Shown: positions 46,778 to 55,933 of the stretch, in pieces
Numbering within the stretch: position 1 is the first letter of the stretch
Layout of the letters: each line of letters begins with the position of its first letter
NCBI GenBank assembly: GCA_050012855.1
Contig: JBEKGJ010000024.1
Coordinates: 5,496 to 69,495 of the forward strand
Reading direction: 5' to 3'
Length of the DNA: 64,000 nt
Origin: JAJXZJ01 sp050012855
Lineage (GTDB): Bacteria > Verrucomicrobiota > Verrucomicrobiia > Limisphaerales > J093
Translations under genes and position numbers: made by a program
The notes under the pieces: model-generated
Databases searched by the model: none
Seen by the model: the letters and a program-made list of their open reading frames with translations, nothing else
Told to the model about the DNA's origin: nothing

Positions 46778-48184
46778 ATGAGCCAACCTCCCGCCATCCG
46801 TGTCGTCGGGGCTGCCCTTTACCTCCTGCCGGTGGAAACCCGCGTCCCGCTCAAGTTCGGTCCCGAGACGCTCACTTCGGTCACGTGCGCCCGGGTGCAG
46901 ATGACGGTGAGCGACGACCGCGGCCGACGGTTCGAGGGCTGGGGTGAAACGCCGCTCAGCGTGCAGTGGGCCTGGCCCGGCGAACTGTCCTGCGCCCGGA
47001 GGTTGGAGGCCATGATCTCCTTCTGCCGCCAACTCACCCATGCGTGGACGACGAGCGGGCTTGCCGGGCACCCGTTGGAAGTCGGCCACGAATTCCAGCA
47101 ATCCTTTCTCCTCCCGCGCTGGACCGCGTTCAACCAGCCGCGCGCCGCCGGCGAAGCGATGCCGTGGCTGGCGGCCCTGGTCGGCTGCTCCGCGTTCGAC
47201 CTCGCACTGCACGATGCTTACGGGCAGGCGTGTCAACGGCCGATCTACGAGCTTTACGGACCGGATTTTCTCCGGCGCGACCTCGCGGCGTTTCTTGAAC
47301 CCGCCGCGGATGTGCCGGTGTCGTTCACCGGCCGTTATCCAAAAGATTACCTGCTCCGCGAACGCCGGGAAACGCTCCGCGCCTGGCACCTGGTCGGCGG
47401 GCTGGATCCGCTGACACCCGCCGACCTAACCGGAAGCGAACCCGCCGACGGTCATCCTGTGTTGCTCGCCGACTGGATCCGGCGCGACGGGCTGCGGTGT
47501 CTCAAGATCAAACTCCGCGGCAACGACGACGCCTGGGACTTCGACCGGCTGGTCCGCGTCGGCGAAATTGCGCTGGCCCACGACGTCGAGGCACTCTCGG
47601 CAGATTTCAACTGCACCGTGCAGACGACGGATTATGTGAACGACATCCTCGACCGGTTGCACGCCGATCATCCGCGCATTTACGAGCGCATCCTCTATGT
47701 CGAACAACCGTTCCCTTACGAACTCGAACAACACCGGCTGGATGTCCGAAGCGTGGCCGCGCGCAAGCCGCTGTTTCTCGACGAGAGCGCCCATGACTGG
47801 CGGTTGGTGCGGTTGGGGCGCGAACTGGGCTGGACGGGGGTTGCTTTGAAGACGTGCAAGACCCAGACCGGGGCCATCCTCAGCGCCTGCTGGGCCCGCG
47901 CGCACGGCCTGGCCCTGATGGTGCAGGACCTGACCAACCCCATGCTGGCGCAAATCCCGCACCTGCTGCTGGCCGCGCACACGCCGACGATCATGGGCGT
48001 CGAAACCAACGCCATGCAGTTTTACCCGGACGCGTCCGCGCCGGAAGCCACCGTGCATCCGGGCTTGTACCGTCGCCGCGCAGGGCTGGTGAATCTTGCC
48101 ACCGTCCGCGGACCCGGCTTCGGTTATCGCGTGAATGAAATCCCGCGCCAACTCCCCGCGCCAGTCGAGGAAGCTGGGACCTGA
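46778..48184 (+). CDS. Enolase-superfamily enzyme (mandelate racemase/muconate lactonizing type)
   Basis: 468 residues, longer than usual (about 370-400) owing to insertions between 100 and 200. Metal/acid-base residues: LKIKLRG (Lys), SADFNC (Asp), VEQPF (Glu), LDESAHD (Asp/Glu) and VALKTCKTQTG (Lys). Members dehydrate sugar acids or racemise/cycloisomerise carboxylates after abstracting an alpha proton. The transporter directly upstream supports a sugar-acid or related catabolic role. Reaction not determinable. Confidence 0.8.
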   Translation: MSQPPAIRVVGAALYLLPVETRVPLKFGPETLTSVTCARVQMTVSDDRGRRFEGWGETPLSVQWAWPGELSCARRLEAMISFCRQLTHAWTTSGLAGHPLEVGHEFQQSFLLPRWTAFNQPRAAGEAMPWLAALVGCSAFDLALHDAYGQACQRPIYELYGPDFLRRDLAAFLEPAADVPVSFTGRYPKDYLLRERRETLRAWHLVGGLDPLTPADLTGSEPADGHPVLLADWIRRDGLRCLKIKLRGNDDAWDFDRLVRVGEIALAHDVEALSADFNCTVQTTDYVNDILDRLHADHPRIYERILYVEQPFPYELEQHRLDVRSVAARKPLFLDESAHDWRLVRLGRELGWTGVALKTCKTQTGAILSACWARAHGLALMVQDLTNPMLAQIPHLLLAAHTPTIMGVETNAMQFYPDASAPEATVHPGLYRRRAGLVNLATVRGPGFGYRVNEIPRQLPAPVEEAGT

Positions 48185-48213
48185 GGAACCCTGCCTCCGA
48201 CCGCAGCCGGATT

Positions 48214-48335
48214 GGACCGCGGCTGTGTGCCAGGCACCAGCCGCAGCGCCACCGCTCGATTGGCGTGCTGGAATACGCGTCACGTCGTTGGGTTGTTCAT
48301 GCCGCTGCGACTGGCCTCCGGCACAGCCGCGGTCC
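48214..48335. repeat. BIME-like palindromic element, family D (122 bp)
   Basis: Both ends carry GGACCGCGGCTGTG in opposite orientation (48214-48227 and 48322-48335), each followed inward by a hairpin ending CAGCCGCAGC or CAGTCGCAGC. The copy at 51613-51734 spans exactly the same 122 bp and, aligned in inverse orientation, shares interior text such as CCAACG and ACGCG. It lies between the enolase-family and DUF1080 genes. Confidence 0.75.
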
Positions 48336-48428
48336 GGGAGAACTGCCCGAATGCGTCCGGACCTCATCCGGCCCAACTTCCAGGCTTGAATGCGTCTCCC
48401 AACCGCGCATCATCCCGCTCATCAAACC

Positions 48429-49232
48429 ATGAAATCTCAACGCTTCCTCCTTCGGATTGTTCTGGTCGCCCTCGCCACCAGTCTTGCCACCTTCGCGTTC
48501 GCCCGCGCCGCGGACCTCGTCCATGCCAAGGACGGCTCGGGCGTTTATGGTTACAAGGACACGCCGAAGCTGCCGTGGTGCGAGTGGTTGGTTCATGATC
48601 CCGACCGGCCGGCGCCCAAGCGCGTTGATCCCGGCCCGGCCGGCCCGCCCGCGCCCATGCCGGCGGACGCCGTGGTGCTCTTCGACGGCAAAGACCTGTC
48701 CGCGTGGCAAGCCTCGGAGGACAAGGTCGAGGACGGCTGCATCGTCACCGGCCATGGCAATCTCACGAGCAAACAGAGCTTCGGCGACTGCCAGATTCAT
48801 GTGGAGTGGATGGCGCCGGCGCATTTCCAGGGGCCGTGGTACAACCAGGGGAACAACGGCGTGTTCCTGATGGGGCTTTACGAGATTCAGATCTTTGATT
48901 CGTTCAATGAGAAGATCTATCCCGACGGCCAGGCCGCCGCGATCTACGGCCAGACCCCGCCGCTGGTCAACGCCACCCGCCCGCCCGGGCAATGGCAGAC
49001 CTACGACATCGTCTTCAAAGCCCCGGTGTTCGACGGCGGGAAGCTGGTGAAGCCGGCGCGCGTGACCATTTTCCACAACGGCCTGCTGGCGCAATTGGAC
49101 GAGGAAATCCATGGCGAAACCGGCCATCGGATCATCCCCGAGTACAAGCAGAAGCTCAGCCGTGGACCGCTGGCGTTCGGCGGCCACGACTGCCCCGTGC
49201 GCTTCCGCAACGTGTGGGTACGGCCGCTCTGA
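48429..49232 (+). CDS. DUF1080 (3-keto-disaccharide hydrolase-like) exported protein
   Basis: 267 residues with a signal peptide (about 1-27). The DUF1080 concanavalin-like core is visible: PADAVVLFDGKDLSAWQAS, YNQGNNGVFLMGLYEIQIFDS, QWQTYDIVFKAPVF and GPLAFGGHDCPVRFRNVWVRPL. Proteins of this family bind or hydrolyse glycans in Verrucomicrobiota, Planctomycetes and Bacteroidota. Met 48429 gives the signal; 48390 lies in the repeat-rich leader. Confidence 0.85.
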   Translation: MKSQRFLLRIVLVALATSLATFAFARAADLVHAKDGSGVYGYKDTPKLPWCEWLVHDPDRPAPKRVDPGPAGPPAPMPADAVVLFDGKDLSAWQASEDKVEDGCIVTGHGNLTSKQSFGDCQIHVEWMAPAHFQGPWYNQGNNGVFLMGLYEIQIFDSFNEKIYPDGQAAAIYGQTPPLVNATRPPGQWQTYDIVFKAPVFDGGKLVKPARVTIFHNGLLAQLDEEIHGETGHRIIPEYKQKLSRGPLAFGGHDCPVRFRNVWVRPL

Positions 49233-49249
49233 GGCGCCCTAGCGGGTTG

Positions 49250-51535
49250 CTATCGTCGCTTGACCAGAATCCACGTGTCGGCCTGCTCGCCGGTGACGGG
49301 GTCGCGCAGGTGCAAGATGTGCCGGCCCTCGACCATCCGCGCCCGCGGCACGCCCGCTACGCGACGGATTTCCAGCGTCTCGCTCGACCACACCGCGTTG
49401 CTGGCGCCTTCGCCCTTCAGCGCCAGCCAGCGACCTTCATCCGGCAGGTCCGGGTCGAGGAAAAACGTGGTGCCCGGCAACGGCGCGACGAGCCGCAGAT
49501 GCACGGGCGTCACGGCGTCCAGCACCACACGGTCGCCGAACGGATTGTCGCCGGAGGCCAGCCAGTCGCGGTATTCCACCGGCAATCGCACGCGGCCTTG
49601 TTCGTCGTAATCTCCGGCCGTCTCCGCCGGTGGCAGTGCGTTGGCGCGGAACCGCTCCACCACCGCGTCCGGGCGGGTTGCCGCCACGCGGTGGCCGCTG
49701 ATTGGGTGAATTGGCGCCTCGACGATGTCCGCCGGTCGCGGAAACCACGACGTGCCGTGGCGCGCATGGAGCAACTCGAACACCTCGTGCAGGACCGGCG
49801 CGGCGCCGCTCACGCCCGACACGCGCGCCATCGGCGTGCCGTCGAAATTGCCGACCCAGACCCCAACGGTGAACTCGGGCGTGTAGCCGATGGCCCAGTT
49901 GTCGCGGAAATCCGAGCTGGTCCCCGTCTTACACGCGACCGGAAAATCAAACCGCAGAAACGATTCGCTGCCGAAGGCGGACGCCCTCGCCGCGTTGTCG
50001 CTCAGGATGTCGGCAACCAGCCAGGCGTCGGCAACTGTGGTGACCCGACGTGCTGGCGGAGCGGCCGGTTCGTCAGCCAGCAAACGATACGGCTGGAATT
50101 CACCCAGGCGCGCGAGCACAGCGTAGGCGCTCACGAGTTCGAGCAGGCGCGTCTCGGCATTGCCGATCGTGAGGCCCAGCCCGTAAAACTCGGGCGGTCG
50201 ATCGAGCGTGGTCAGGCCGCACTCGCGGAGCAACCGCTGCAGCGGCGCCGGTCCGCCCACGGAGGCGAGCACCTTCACCGCCGCGATGTTGAGCGAGTTG
50301 GCCAGGGCCAGCCGATAACGAACCGGTCCGTGATTCCGGCGATCATAGTTCACCGGGTGGAACAAGCCGGTGGCCGTCGGAAAATCGGTGGGCACGTCGG
50401 CGACGAGGCTGGCTGGCGTCGCCCCTTGCCCCAAAGCGAGCAGGTAGGTGAAGGGCTTCAAGGTCGAACCGGCTGATCGCGGTGCCCAGGCGCCATTCAC
50501 CTGCCCGGCCGCCGGGGCGAAATAGTCTTCCGAACCCACGAACGCGAGCACGCCGCCGGTTCCGTTGGCAATGACGACGACGGCACCGTTCTCCGCGTGT
50601 TCGGAGCGCAGCCGCGCCAACTGGCCGCGCAAGGCGGTTTCCGCGGCGCGGTTCAATTCGAGATCGAGCGTGGTCGCGACGCGGCCCGGCGGGAACGGAC
50701 CGCGCTGTTGCAGGAGGAGGTCCACGAAATGCGGCGCTTGAAAGGCCCGGCGCGCGGACGAAAGCCGCAGGGGTTCCACCACCGCCCGCCCGTATTCCGC
50801 CTCGCTTAACCGGCCGGTCGCCCGCATTCGCCCCAGGATCCATTGCTGCCGCTTCTGCGCGCGCTCGAAGTGACGGCGCGGATTGAATCGCGACGGCGCC
50901 TGCGGCAGCCCGGCCAGGAAGGCGGCTTCGGCGGCGCTCAGATCGGCCGGGGGCTTCGCAAAATAGAACTGCGCCCCCTCGGCGCAACCCACGCCGAGGT
51001 TGCCGTAATCCACGCGGTTCAAGTACTCCGTCAAGATGCGCTGTTTGTCCCAGACCTGTTCCAGGCGCAGCGCCTGGGCGGCTTCGATAAGCTTGGTCCG
51101 CACGGTGCGCGGTCGCGGGTGAGCCAGCTTGATGAGTTGTTGCGTAATCGTGGACCCGCCCGAGATAACGCGGCCATGGCGGATCCATCCGGCGGCGGCG
51201 CGCGCGGTCGCCAGCCAGTCCACGCCGGGATGCTGCCAGAACCGATGGTCCTCGGCGGCCAGCGTGGCATCCACCAACGCGGTCGGTATTTCATGGAACG
51301 CCAGCCGCCGAGTGAACTGGCCGTCCTGCGGCCGGGTCCGCAACGGCGCGCCGTGGTAGTCCACAAATTCAACCGCGGCGGCCGGGGGTGCGAACAAGGC
51401 GGCCGGCAGTGGAACCAGTGGAAGCGCCAGCCAACTCAGCAGGAACAGGGCGACTGGCGCCAGCAGCAGACCGAGCCACCAGCGCCGGCACCGGCGGAAG
51501 CGATCAACGGACGGCTGCACTGCGGAGGACGACAT
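49250..51535 (-). CDS. pbpC: Penicillin-binding protein 1C
   Basis: 761 residues. Transmembrane helix about 20-45, glycosyltransferase 51 domain with AAEDHRFWQHPGVDWLA and GGSTITQQLIKL, transpeptidase SAGSTLKPFTY with active Ser357 and Lys360, SLN and KTGTSSDF, then the C-terminal BiPBP domain. It polymerises and crosslinks peptidoglycan. PBP1C usually neighbours the alpha-2-macroglobulin gene (29935-35643 here); 13.6 kb now separates them. Converges with DUF1080. Confidence 0.92.
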   Translation of the reverse strand: MSSSAVQPSVDRFRRCRRWWLGLLLAPVALFLLSWLALPLVPLPAALFAPPAAAVEFVDYHGAPLRTRPQDGQFTRRLAFHEIPTALVDATLAAEDHRFWQHPGVDWLATARAAAGWIRHGRVISGGSTITQQLIKLAHPRPRTVRTKLIEAAQALRLEQVWDKQRILTEYLNRVDYGNLGVGCAEGAQFYFAKPPADLSAAEAAFLAGLPQAPSRFNPRRHFERAQKRQQWILGRMRATGRLSEAEYGRAVVEPLRLSSARRAFQAPHFVDLLLQQRGPFPPGRVATTLDLELNRAAETALRGQLARLRSEHAENGAVVVIANGTGGVLAFVGSEDYFAPAAGQVNGAWAPRSAGSTLKPFTYLLALGQGATPASLVADVPTDFPTATGLFHPVNYDRRNHGPVRYRLALANSLNIAAVKVLASVGGPAPLQRLLRECGLTTLDRPPEFYGLGLTIGNAETRLLELVSAYAVLARLGEFQPYRLLADEPAAPPARRVTTVADAWLVADILSDNAARASAFGSESFLRFDFPVACKTGTSSDFRDNWAIGYTPEFTVGVWVGNFDGTPMARVSGVSGAAPVLHEVFELLHARHGTSWFPRPADIVEAPIHPISGHRVAATRPDAVVERFRANALPPAETAGDYDEQGRVRLPVEYRDWLASGDNPFGDRVVLDAVTPVHLRLVAPLPGTTFFLDPDLPDEGRWLALKGEGASNAVWSSETLEIRRVAGVPRARMVEGRHILHLRDPVTGEQADTWILVKRR

Positions 51536-51612
51536 GCGGGACGGTGATCAACATTTGCGAAACGGACGCGGAAAGCTGGTCCGGCTGCGGCGTGGTGTCA
51601 ATCGTCCACACC

Positions 51613-51734
51613 GGACCGCGGCTGTGCCGGAGGCCAGCCGCAGCGCCAACGTCCGCGTAACGCGCAGGGATACGCCGGAGACCGCGGACCATTTCAACGG
51701 GCTGCGGCTGGGCCAGACCCCACAGCCGCGGTCC
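51613..51734. repeat. BIME-like palindromic element, family D (122 bp)
   Basis: Starts GGACCGCGGCTGTGCCGG and ends CCCCACAGCCGCGGTCC. The inner halves AGGCCAGCCGCAGC and GGGCTGCGGCTGGGCC pair as inverted repeats. Same span as 48214-48335. Located in the gap between pbpC and the inositol monophosphatase gene. Confidence 0.75.
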
Positions 51735-51811
51735 ATTCCTCCCACGGAAAGACTCGACGCCGTGGCAGGCGGCAGGCAACTTCGCGGCACGGGAGCCCGC
51801 TCCCGCACACC

Positions 51812-52663
51812 ATGAATCTCGCTGAACAGGAACGCGCGTTGCGCGTGGCCGTCGCCGCCGGCCGGGCGGCCGGCCAGCTCATGCGGCGGAATCTCCGCGC
51901 ACCTAAAATCGTCAATGCGACGACTACGCACGACATCAAGCTCGAACTGGACGTGCGTTGCCAGAAGCTGATCGAGCGCCGGCTCCTGGCCGCGTTTCCC
52001 GCGACGGCGTTGTTGGGCGAAGAAGGCGTGGCGGGTGACGCGGACTCGCTGCTGCGCTGGGTGGTGGACCCGATTGACGGGACCGTGAACTTCACCTACG
52101 GCATCCCGCACGCCTGCGTGTCCATCGCGCTGCAACTACGGCAGGCACCGACGAACGACGACGCGTCGTTCACGACGGTGGTCGGCGTGGTCTATGATCC
52201 GTTCTGCGATGAAATGTGGACGGCGATTCGCGACCGCCCGGCGCGCCTGAACGGCCGGCCCATCCGGGTCAGCACCCGCAGCCGGCTGGCCGAAGCGGTC
52301 ATCTCGGTGGGCTTCGGCAAGAAACCGGCAGTGCTGCGGCAAATGCTGCCGTTGGCCGGCGCCCTCGCGCTGCGCGTCCGTAAAGTGCGCATCATGGGGG
52401 CGGCAGCGCTGGGGCTGGCCTACGTGGCCAGCGGGCGGTTCGACGCCTACCTCGAGGGCGGTCTGCGGTTGTGGGACATCGCGGCGGGCGGATTGCTCAT
52501 CGAATGCGCCGGCGGCGAGTTTTGGAATCGCCCGGTGGCCGGCGAGCACGCGTTCGAGATCCGGGCGAACAACGGCCGGCTGCGGTCGAAACTGGAACGT
52601 TACCTGCCGGATCGCGATTCCGCTTCAAAGCAACGGGCCGGTTCGTCATCCTCGGTCACGTGA
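51812..52663 (+). CDS. Inositol monophosphatase family protein
   Basis: 283 residues. LLGEEG, WVVDPIDGTVNFTYGIP (about residues 88-104) and LRLWDIAAGGLLIECAGG are the metal and substrate motifs of the Li+-sensitive phosphatase fold. It removes phosphate from myo-inositol 1-phosphate or 3'-phosphoadenosine-type substrates; members such as SuhB also act on RNA polymerase. The C-terminus is unusually Ser/Lys-rich. Its stop overlaps the cyclophilin GTG as GTGA. Confidence 0.88.
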   Translation: MNLAEQERALRVAVAAGRAAGQLMRRNLRAPKIVNATTTHDIKLELDVRCQKLIERRLLAAFPATALLGEEGVAGDADSLLRWVVDPIDGTVNFTYGIPHACVSIALQLRQAPTNDDASFTTVVGVVYDPFCDEMWTAIRDRPARLNGRPIRVSTRSRLAEAVISVGFGKKPAVLRQMLPLAGALALRVRKVRIMGAAALGLAYVASGRFDAYLEGGLRLWDIAAGGLLIECAGGEFWNRPVAGEHAFEIRANNGRLRSKLERYLPDRDSASKQRAGSSSSVT

Positions 52664-53523
52664 AACGGTTGATCTTGCTCATCGTCGCCTTGTTGGCGTG
52701 CGTCGGCCGGCTGGCGCTGCACGCGGACAGTCTTGCCCAAATCCACACACCCTTGGGCGACCTCCTGCTCCAGCTCTACGACGCCGACAAACCGGCGACG
52801 GTGGGCAATTTTCAGCGTTACATCACCAACGGACTGTATCGCGACAGCATTGTCCAGCGATGGGAACCAGGCTTTGTCATCCAGGGCGGAGGCTATTGGA
52901 TCACCAACCGCAACACGACGAACGCGTTTTTCAGCACGGTGGTTTCCTTCGGGAACATCACCAACGAATTCAACGTCGGCCGGACGTTCAGCAATACCTA
53001 CGGCACCATCGCCATGGCGCGCGTCAGCGGGGAGACCAATTCGGCGAATTCGCAGTGGTTCATCAACCTGACGAACAACGCGTTCCTCGACAGCGTGGAC
53101 GGCGGGTTCACCGTCTTTGGCACGACGCTGCTGGGAACGAATGTGTTGAACCAGTTCAATGACGTCTCAACCAACGGCATCATCTGGTACGTGGACCTGA
53201 GCACAATTGGGTACCCCGACCTGGCGACCTTGCCGGTGCTCACGAACCAGCTTGCGACTTGGGCCGATATCTTTCCCAATTTCGTTTACACCGACTTCTC
53301 CCTGCCGGCCTGGCCGCGCGTGACGGCACAAGTCAACGCGGACGGGACGCGGCTGCTCTCCTGGAACAGCCTGAGCAATTTCGTCAATCACGTGGACTTC
53401 ACCACCAACCTGGCCGTGCCCTGGCAAACGCTCGTCAGCACCAACGGCGTCGGCGGGACCATGCAGTTCCTGGACACGAACGCGCCGGCGGCGGGACAGT
53501 TTTACCGGGTGCGCGTGCAGTGA
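52660..53523 (+). CDS. Exported cyclophilin-type peptidylprolyl isomerase with C-terminal tail
   Basis: 287 residues from GTG 52660, which overlaps the previous stop and gives a signal peptide (VKRLILLIVALLACVGRL). Cyclophilin core: THPLGDLLLQLYDADKPATVGNF, FVIQGGGYW, GTIAMARVSGETNSANSQWFINLTNN and GFTVFGTTL; the usual substrate-binding Arg/Phe/Gln positions are partly changed. The last 90 residues (VTAQVNADGTRLLSWNSL...GQFYRVRVQ) form an extra beta domain seen also in other secreted proteins of the window. Confidence 0.8.
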   Translation: MKRLILLIVALLACVGRLALHADSLAQIHTPLGDLLLQLYDADKPATVGNFQRYITNGLYRDSIVQRWEPGFVIQGGGYWITNRNTTNAFFSTVVSFGNITNEFNVGRTFSNTYGTIAMARVSGETNSANSQWFINLTNNAFLDSVDGGFTVFGTTLLGTNVLNQFNDVSTNGIIWYVDLSTIGYPDLATLPVLTNQLATWADIFPNFVYTDFSLPAWPRVTAQVNADGTRLLSWNSLSNFVNHVDFTTNLAVPWQTLVSTNGVGGTMQFLDTNAPAAGQFYRVRVQ

Positions 53524-53533
53524 GCCGCCGAAC

Positions 53534-54418
53534 TCAGTCCGTGCCCCGCCAGCGCTCCAGCCGTTGTTGCAGCCGCTCCCGGTGATTCGCGGCGACGGAC
53601 AATCCCGGCAGGTCGCGCTCCAACTGATCCAGGGTCGGCACTTCGCCCCAGGCGGTGACGGTGAACAAATCGAACGCGTGCGGCTGGTCCAGCCCCACTT
53701 CGCGGTTCTTCCGCGCGAACCGCCGGCGCAGCGTGACCCGCCAGTCGGCCAGGTTGCGTGGCACGTCCATCCGGTGCCGGCCCACCCACGGCAGCCACTC
53801 GGTAATCTGGGATTGATGACACCAGCTCATCTCGGTGATCAGGTCGAACGCCGGCTCCACGTCCACCGCGAGGTCATAGGCATTCTCACCGAACATGTAG
53901 CCATCATGCACCGCCAGGATCACCGGCGTCTTGCGGGGGGTGGAACGCGTTTCGTCGGCCGGATATTCCGGCGTGAAAGCGTGGGGGACGTTGATGAGGT
54001 AGGCGACCTCGCGCACCGCCTGGGCCACCGTGAGATGGTCGGTGTGAACCCCGGCCAGCGGATCGCCCGGGAGCGGCGGACAAAACAGATAGTCGGGCTC
54101 GAAATCGCGGATCGCCTTCCAGAGCGCCGCCAGAAAATCCGGCGTCACGCGCAGGCCGACTTCGCGCGACACCTGGCCATCCGGCAGCGACAGGAGGGCG
54201 AACTCATAGCCGCCAAGCTGGACCGACTTGAGTTGCTCCGTCAGCCGCAGCCTCGCCGTTTCCTCGCGGGTGCGGAAATGGTGGCCGGCCGCGCCATCGG
54301 TGCAGACGATCACCTTGCCGCGAAAATCCCGGCCAAGCTGCCGGCGCCACAACTCGAACGTGCCGGCCGCGGTGAACTCGTAGTCGTCATAGTGCGCGTG
54401 AACGAACAGCGCCTTCAT
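53534..54418 (-). CDS. PIG-L family deacetylase
   Basis: 294 residues. The N-terminal VHAHYDDYEFTAAGT corresponds to the AHPDDxE zinc motif of PIG-L/LmbE enzymes, but the Pro is replaced by Tyr. VHTDHLTVAQAV supplies the third ligand (HxDH). Family members de-N-acetylate N-acetylglucosaminyl conjugates. It converges with the cyclophilin gene and follows the glycoside hydrolase by 16 bp on the same strand. Confidence 0.8.
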   Translation of the reverse strand: MKALFVHAHYDDYEFTAAGTFELWRRQLGRDFRGKVIVCTDGAAGHHFRTREETARLRLTEQLKSVQLGGYEFALLSLPDGQVSREVGLRVTPDFLAALWKAIRDFEPDYLFCPPLPGDPLAGVHTDHLTVAQAVREVAYLINVPHAFTPEYPADETRSTPRKTPVILAVHDGYMFGENAYDLAVDVEPAFDLITEMSWCHQSQITEWLPWVGRHRMDVPRNLADWRVTLRRRFARKNREVGLDQPHAFDLFTVTAWGEVPTLDQLERDLPGLSVAANHRERLQQRLERWRGTD

Positions 54419-54434
54419 CCCGTGGTCCTCCCGG

Positions 54435-55814
54435 TCAAGGCCGCGGCTCAGCCGCCAGCCGCACCCCGTTCAGCGCCACATAGAGCGGAGCGGCGCCCGC
54501 GCTGACCGTCAGGCGCCCCGACTCGTAGCGGATCCGGGCCTGCTCGCTTCCGCCCGCCGACGCGGTGAGCGCCGCCCCGCCGTCGGTCGCGAGGTCCAGA
54601 CCAAATCGCTCCCCCTGCCCGGTCACGGCCTGGATGCGGGCTCGACGCTGCAGCCGCGCCCCGAGGCTGACCTCATGCGCCTCGCCGGTCGTCCAGACGG
54701 CCAGCTTTTCCTCGCCTCGCGCGCTGGCAAACAGCAGCACGAAATCGGCGTCATGGCCCGCTGGCAGTCGTTTGACCAGGTGGAAGCCGCCCAGTTCCCC
54801 GGTCAGGGTCTTGACCGCGGTATAGGCGGGCTTGGGTGTCAGATCAGGCAGGACGGTGCCGAAATTGTGTTCGCGTTCGCCGGCGTCGTTGCCGTCGTTC
54901 TTCCAGTCGTACCAGATCGAGAGCGGCACCCCAATGTAGAGATTCGCGAGCTGTTGGCGGACGATGAAGGCCGCCTGGGTTTCAAGCGAAACACCCTTCG
55001 TGTGGGTCGCGTAGCCCCACTCGCCGCTGATGATCGGCAGGTTCTTTTTGCCGGCCGGAGCGTAACGCTGGATCAGGGCGCGCAGTTTCGCGTAATCCTC
55101 GGCCGCCGTTTCCGGCGGTTTCCGATAGTCCCGGTAGGGATGCACACTCACGGCGTCGAGTTGCGCCAGTCCGCCGGCGGCGAAGAAATCCTCGAGAAAC
55201 TTGAGCGGCACCTCGGAGGTGGCCGGAGCAATGATCGTCGCGTGCGGATCGGCCGCGCGCACCGCCCGGCACGTCGCCAGCGCCAGGGCGGTGTATTGTG
55301 CGGCGTCCGGCTTCGGTTTCCAGAAGAAGATGTTAGGCTCGTTCCAGATTTCCCAGATGACCCGCCGGCCCTTGAAATGGCTGGCCGCGGCGGCGGCCCA
55401 GCGCGCGAAGGCGGCAATGCTCTCCGGGTGCTGTGGCGAGGCCGTGTCTTTCTGTCCGCCGCCGAAGACCGGGTTTCGTGTGGCCACCGTCCCCTCATAA
55501 AGCGGATTCGAGTAGTCGAGAATCAGGATGGCCCGCAGCCCGCGCCGGTCGAGGTTGCCGACGAGTTCGTCGGGCGCCGACCAGTCATACTGGCCGCGCG
55601 TGCGCTCGATGGCCTCCCAGCCAAGGTCCATGCGGACGAATCTGAAGCCCGCGGCGGCAATGCGGTCGAGGTCCGCGGTGTGCCCCCGGTTGAAATGGAT
55701 GTTCACGCCCACGCCGGCGGGCAGGGTGAGAGGCGGGAGATCCGCGGCCAACACCGCACTCCCTCCGCCGGCGAGCAGCAGGAGCAATCGGGCTTTCGCG
55801 TGCAGGCAGTTCAT
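54435..55814 (-). CDS. Secreted glycoside hydrolase, GH39/GH5-like clan A
   Basis: 459 residues, signal peptide about 1-24. (Beta/alpha)8 barrel with the acid/base WEIWNEPNIFFWKP and nucleophile PIISGEWGYATHT at the ends of strands 4 and 7, then a C-terminal beta domain (about residues 350-459). Related enzymes hydrolyse beta-xylosides, beta-mannosides or similar; specificity cannot be read. ATG 55814 follows a shared purine-rich leader; the frame open to 55859 is not needed. Confidence 0.75.
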   Translation of the reverse strand: MNCLHAKARLLLLLAGGGSAVLAADLPPLTLPAGVGVNIHFNRGHTADLDRIAAAGFRFVRMDLGWEAIERTRGQYDWSAPDELVGNLDRRGLRAILILDYSNPLYEGTVATRNPVFGGGQKDTASPQHPESIAAFARWAAAAASHFKGRRVIWEIWNEPNIFFWKPKPDAAQYTALALATCRAVRAADPHATIIAPATSEVPLKFLEDFFAAGGLAQLDAVSVHPYRDYRKPPETAAEDYAKLRALIQRYAPAGKKNLPIISGEWGYATHTKGVSLETQAAFIVRQQLANLYIGVPLSIWYDWKNDGNDAGEREHNFGTVLPDLTPKPAYTAVKTLTGELGGFHLVKRLPAGHDADFVLLFASARGEEKLAVWTTGEAHEVSLGARLQRRARIQAVTGQGERFGLDLATDGGAALTASAGGSEQARIRYESGRLTVSAGAAPLYVALNGVRLAAEPRP

Positions 55815-55933
55815 CGGCGCAGGTGTAAACCCAGGCGGCCCCCCGCGCAAGCCCGGCAATTCTTGGTGCAGGTCCGGCCCGGAACCTGCTACCGTTGGAC
55901 GGACGGCGCGGCTGATTGTGAGGATTAGTCTTC

